This document shows, in pieces, positions 6,159 through 8,086 of a DNA stretch of 8,086 nucleotides (positions within the stretch are counted from its first letter, which is position 1; each line of letters opens with the position of its first letter). The notes under the pieces are model-generated. The model ran no database searches. It was given only the letters and a program-made list of their open reading frames with translations, and had not been told where the DNA came from. Location: contig WREZ01000047.1 in the NCBI GenBank assembly GCA_009779045.1, positions 1 through 8,086 of the forward strand. Reading direction: 5' to 3'. Made by a program: the position numbers and the translations under genes. This DNA is from Candidatus Bathycorpusculum sp. (GTDB lineage: Archaea > Thermoproteota > Bathyarchaeia > Bathyarchaeales > Bathycorpusculaceae).

Positions 6159-7994
6159 CTATTTTACCTTAAGAAGTCTAAGTGAGTTAACCATAACTAT
6201 TAGTGCGTTACTTTCGTGAATTATGGATGCGGTTAAAGGTGATATTAGGCCTTGGCTTGATAGTGCTATGCCTATGATGTTTACGGCTATGGCGAAGGCG
6301 ATGTTTTGTTTAATTATTGAGAGGGTCATTTTTCCAATTTTTAGCATTTTGGGCAGTTTTGATAGGTCATCAGATACTAGTACGATATCGGCGGTTTCTA
6401 TGGCTACTTCTGTTCCAGATAGGCCCATGGCAATGCCAATGTCTGCTTGGGCTAGGGCTGGGGCGTCGTTTATTCCGTCTCCAATCATGGCGACAGTTGA
6501 TCCTTGATTTTTGAGGGTTTGTATTTTGTTTGCTTTGTCTGCGGGCATCAATTCAGCTATGGCTTCGTCTATAGCGCATAGTGAGGCAATTTCGTTGGTG
6601 ACGTTTTTGTTGTCGCCTGTTAGCATTATGACTTTTTTTATACCGTTTTCTTTGACTTCTTTTAGGGCGGTTTTTGCGTTTTCTCGGGGTTGGTCAGAGA
6701 GGCTTATTGCTCCAAGGAGGGTTTGTTGTTTTGCAACAAAGATGATGGTGTTTTTATCATGTTTTGTTAGGTATTCTTGGGCTTGTTGTGTTATTTGGAT
6801 GTTGTATTTTTGCATTAGTCGTATGTTTCCGGTTATGGTGTTTGTTCCGTCGTTGTTGTTTATGCTTACGCCTAATCCTGGGTGGTGTTCAAAGTTGTCT
6901 GGATGGGATATGGTTAAGTCTTTTTTTGTGGCTGCTTCGGTTATGGCTTTTGCGAAGGGGTGTTCGGAGCATTTTTCTGTTTCAGCTGCGAATTGTAATA
7001 TTTGATCGGGTGTGTATTGGGTAAAGCTTTGTATGTCTGTGATTTCTAGTTTGCCTTTAGTTATGGTTCCTGTTTTGTCTACGATTAGGGTGTCGATTTT
7101 TGACATTTTTTCTAGGGTTTCTCCGTTTCGTATTAAGATGCCTTGTTTTGCGGCGTTGCCTATGCTTGCTATTATGGCGGCGGGGGTGGAGAGGATTAGG
7201 GCGCAGGGGCAGGCTATGATAAATACTGCTGCCATGCGTAGGAGGTCGTGTGTTAGGGCGAAAACGGTTAGGCCTATTATTAGGATTAGGGGTGTGAAGT
7301 ATTTGGCGTATTTGTCAGCTGTGCGTTCTATGGGGGCTTTTTTCTCTTTTGCTTCTTTTACAAGGGTGATTATTTTTCCATATGTGCTGTCTTCGCCAAC
7401 TGCTGTGGTGGTTATGTATATAGCGCCTTGTTGGACTACGGTTCCGCTGTAAACGGTTGCGCCTTCGGTTTTTTCAGCAGGTAAAGATTCGCCTGTTATG
7501 GATGCTTGATTTATGTATGCATGTCCTTTTTGTATAATTCCGTCTACAGGAATTTTGGCTCCGGGTTTAACTATGACGGTTTCGCCAATTTGGACTGTTT
7601 GGGGTTTAACTTGGATTTCTTGTCCATCTCGAAGAACTGTTGCTATTTGAGGTTGTTCAGCTACGAGTTTTTGTATAGCGTTTAAGCTTTTTTGTTGAAT
7701 ATAATCCTCAAGCATTTCACCACCTATTAGCATGAAGGCTACTATAGTTGCAGGGAAATATTCGCCACTAATTATGGCAGCTAAGATGGCTACTGTGGCT
7801 AAAACGTCTATACTAAAAACGCGTTCACGTAGTGAACTAATTGCTTCATATCCAATGGTTAATAACGCAAGTATGGCAGAAGAAAATTGAAGATAAAACA
7901 CTAAAGTAGAAGACAACAAGTTGAAGTTAGCTGTTAACCAGCCTGTTAAGCCTAAAAGGGTGAAAATAAGAAAAACTATTTGTTTTAAAGTCAT
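6159..7994 (-). CDS. P1B-type heavy-metal translocating ATPase without N-terminal metal-binding domain
   Basis: An ATP-driven pump that probably moves a transition metal out of the cytoplasm. The 611 residues carry the P-type core: TGES (167-170) in the actuator domain, DKTGT (306-310) with the phosphorylated Asp306, SEHPFA (343-348) with the P1B His-Pro pair, MLTGD (457-461) and GDGINDAP (505-512). The pore motif in helix six is CPC (262-264) followed by ALILSTPAA. The last helix has HESNALIVMVNSLRLL (593-608). About eight membrane segments are predicted (near 5-22, 29-48, 62-78, 81-97, 232-248, 252-275, 560-580 and 584-604). There is no CxxC metal-binding domain: the protein starts directly at the first helix. 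CPC occurs in Cu+ and Zn/Cd pumps, while a His-Glu pair in helix eight recalls cobalt-type pumps (usually SPC with HEGGT), so the metal cannot be assigned. The ATG at 7992 lies 15 nt after the preceding gene with a poor ribosome binding site. Confidence 0.93.
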   Translation of the reverse strand: MTLKQIVFLIFTLLGLTGWLTANFNLLSSTLVFYLQFSSAILALLTIGYEAISSLRERVFSIDVLATVAILAAIISGEYFPATIVAFMLIGGEMLEDYIQQKSLNAIQKLVAEQPQIATVLRDGQEIQVKPQTVQIGETVIVKPGAKIPVDGIIQKGHAYINQASITGESLPAEKTEGATVYSGTVVQQGAIYITTTAVGEDSTYGKIITLVKEAKEKKAPIERTADKYAKYFTPLILIIGLTVFALTHDLLRMAAVFIIACPCALILSTPAAIIASIGNAAKQGILIRNGETLEKMSKIDTLIVDKTGTITKGKLEITDIQSFTQYTPDQILQFAAETEKCSEHPFAKAITEAATKKDLTISHPDNFEHHPGLGVSINNNDGTNTITGNIRLMQKYNIQITQQAQEYLTKHDKNTIIFVAKQQTLLGAISLSDQPRENAKTALKEVKENGIKKVIMLTGDNKNVTNEIASLCAIDEAIAELMPADKANKIQTLKNQGSTVAMIGDGINDAPALAQADIGIAMGLSGTEVAIETADIVLVSDDLSKLPKMLKIGKMTLSIIKQNIAFAIAVNIIGIALSSQGLISPLTASIIHESNALIVMVNSLRLLKVK

Positions 7995-8009
7995 AGTGTT
8001 ACATCCGGG

Positions 8010-8086
8010 TTATATTAATTTTGAAAGTGCTTCTTTGAGTTCTTCAAAATACTGTTCAGTCTCACCTGAAGCGGCGGCTTCTTTTA
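8010..8086 (-). CDS. C-terminal end of an unidentified gene upstream of the P1B ATPase (5' end outside window)
   Basis: A minus-strand frame enters from the right edge and stops at TAA (8010-8012). The last 24 residues read KEAAASGETEQYFEELKEALSKLI, a charged amphipathic helix. The stop lies 15 nt before the ATPase ATG, so the two genes are probably cotranscribed. In such positions one often finds a small metalloregulator or metal chaperone, but this fragment is too short to assign a family and contains no Cys or His. That the frame is truly coding rests on its spacing to the ATPase gene and sensible composition. Confidence 0.55.
   Translation of the reverse strand, partial: KEAAASGETEQYFEELKEALSKLI

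Noticed and set aside
6223..7452. Several plus-strand open frames of 65-164 codons
   Set aside because: They lie antisense to the intact P1B ATPase gene and have no recognisable domains; they are shadows of its codon bias.

Overview
The window looks archaeal: a complete transcription factor B (TFB) gene, AT-rich archaeal TATA-type promoters and T-run terminators, two genes that appear to start with TTG, and small zinc-ribbon proteins. Together with low G+C and the style of the TFB and zinc-ribbon proteins, this suggests a TACK-type lineage such as Bathyarchaeia. That placement is an impression from protein style and was not tested with a tree.

Layout. At 2-160 (+) lies the end of a small two-knuckle zinc-ribbon protein. 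It converges on the TFB gene (195-1136, -). An AT-rich spacer (1137-1408) carries the TFB promoter and leader and the T-run terminator of the next unit. That unit is a two-gene minus-strand operon: a winged-helix regulator with a large C-terminal domain (2253-3086), then a divergent Fpg/Nei-family (MutM-like) DNA glycosylase homologue (1409-2239). An 88-bp divergent promoter region (3087-3174) separates it from a compact plus-strand operon encoding an ECF-type cobalt importer: cbiM (3175-3945), a double-length cbiN (3942-4451), cbiQ (4473-5279) and cbiO (5281-6147). Converging on cbiO with an 11-nt gap is a P1B heavy-metal ATPase gene (6159-7994, -), preceded by the 3' end of another minus-strand gene (8010-8086).

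How it may work together. CbiM with CbiN would bind and admit Co2+ (or Ni2+), CbiQ would couple to the ATPase, and CbiO would hydrolyse ATP. The adjacent P1B pump probably exports a transition metal, so the right-hand two thirds reads as a metal-homeostasis locus. The divergent winged-helix protein is the obvious candidate regulator: the shared spacer holds an almost symmetric TATA element flanked by two short palindromes, each near a predicted transcription start. This regulatory link is inferred.

Most worth a second look: the CbiN protein is an internal duplication (four predicted helices instead of two); the Fpg/Nei homologue lacks the N-terminal proline nucleophile, the hairpin lysine and the zinc-finger arginine but keeps the scaffold; the divergent operator architecture; and the CPC plus HESN motif combination of the P1B pump. 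No RNA genes, CRISPR arrays, insertion sequences or attachment sites were seen. No stretch longer than 300 bases lacks a gene.
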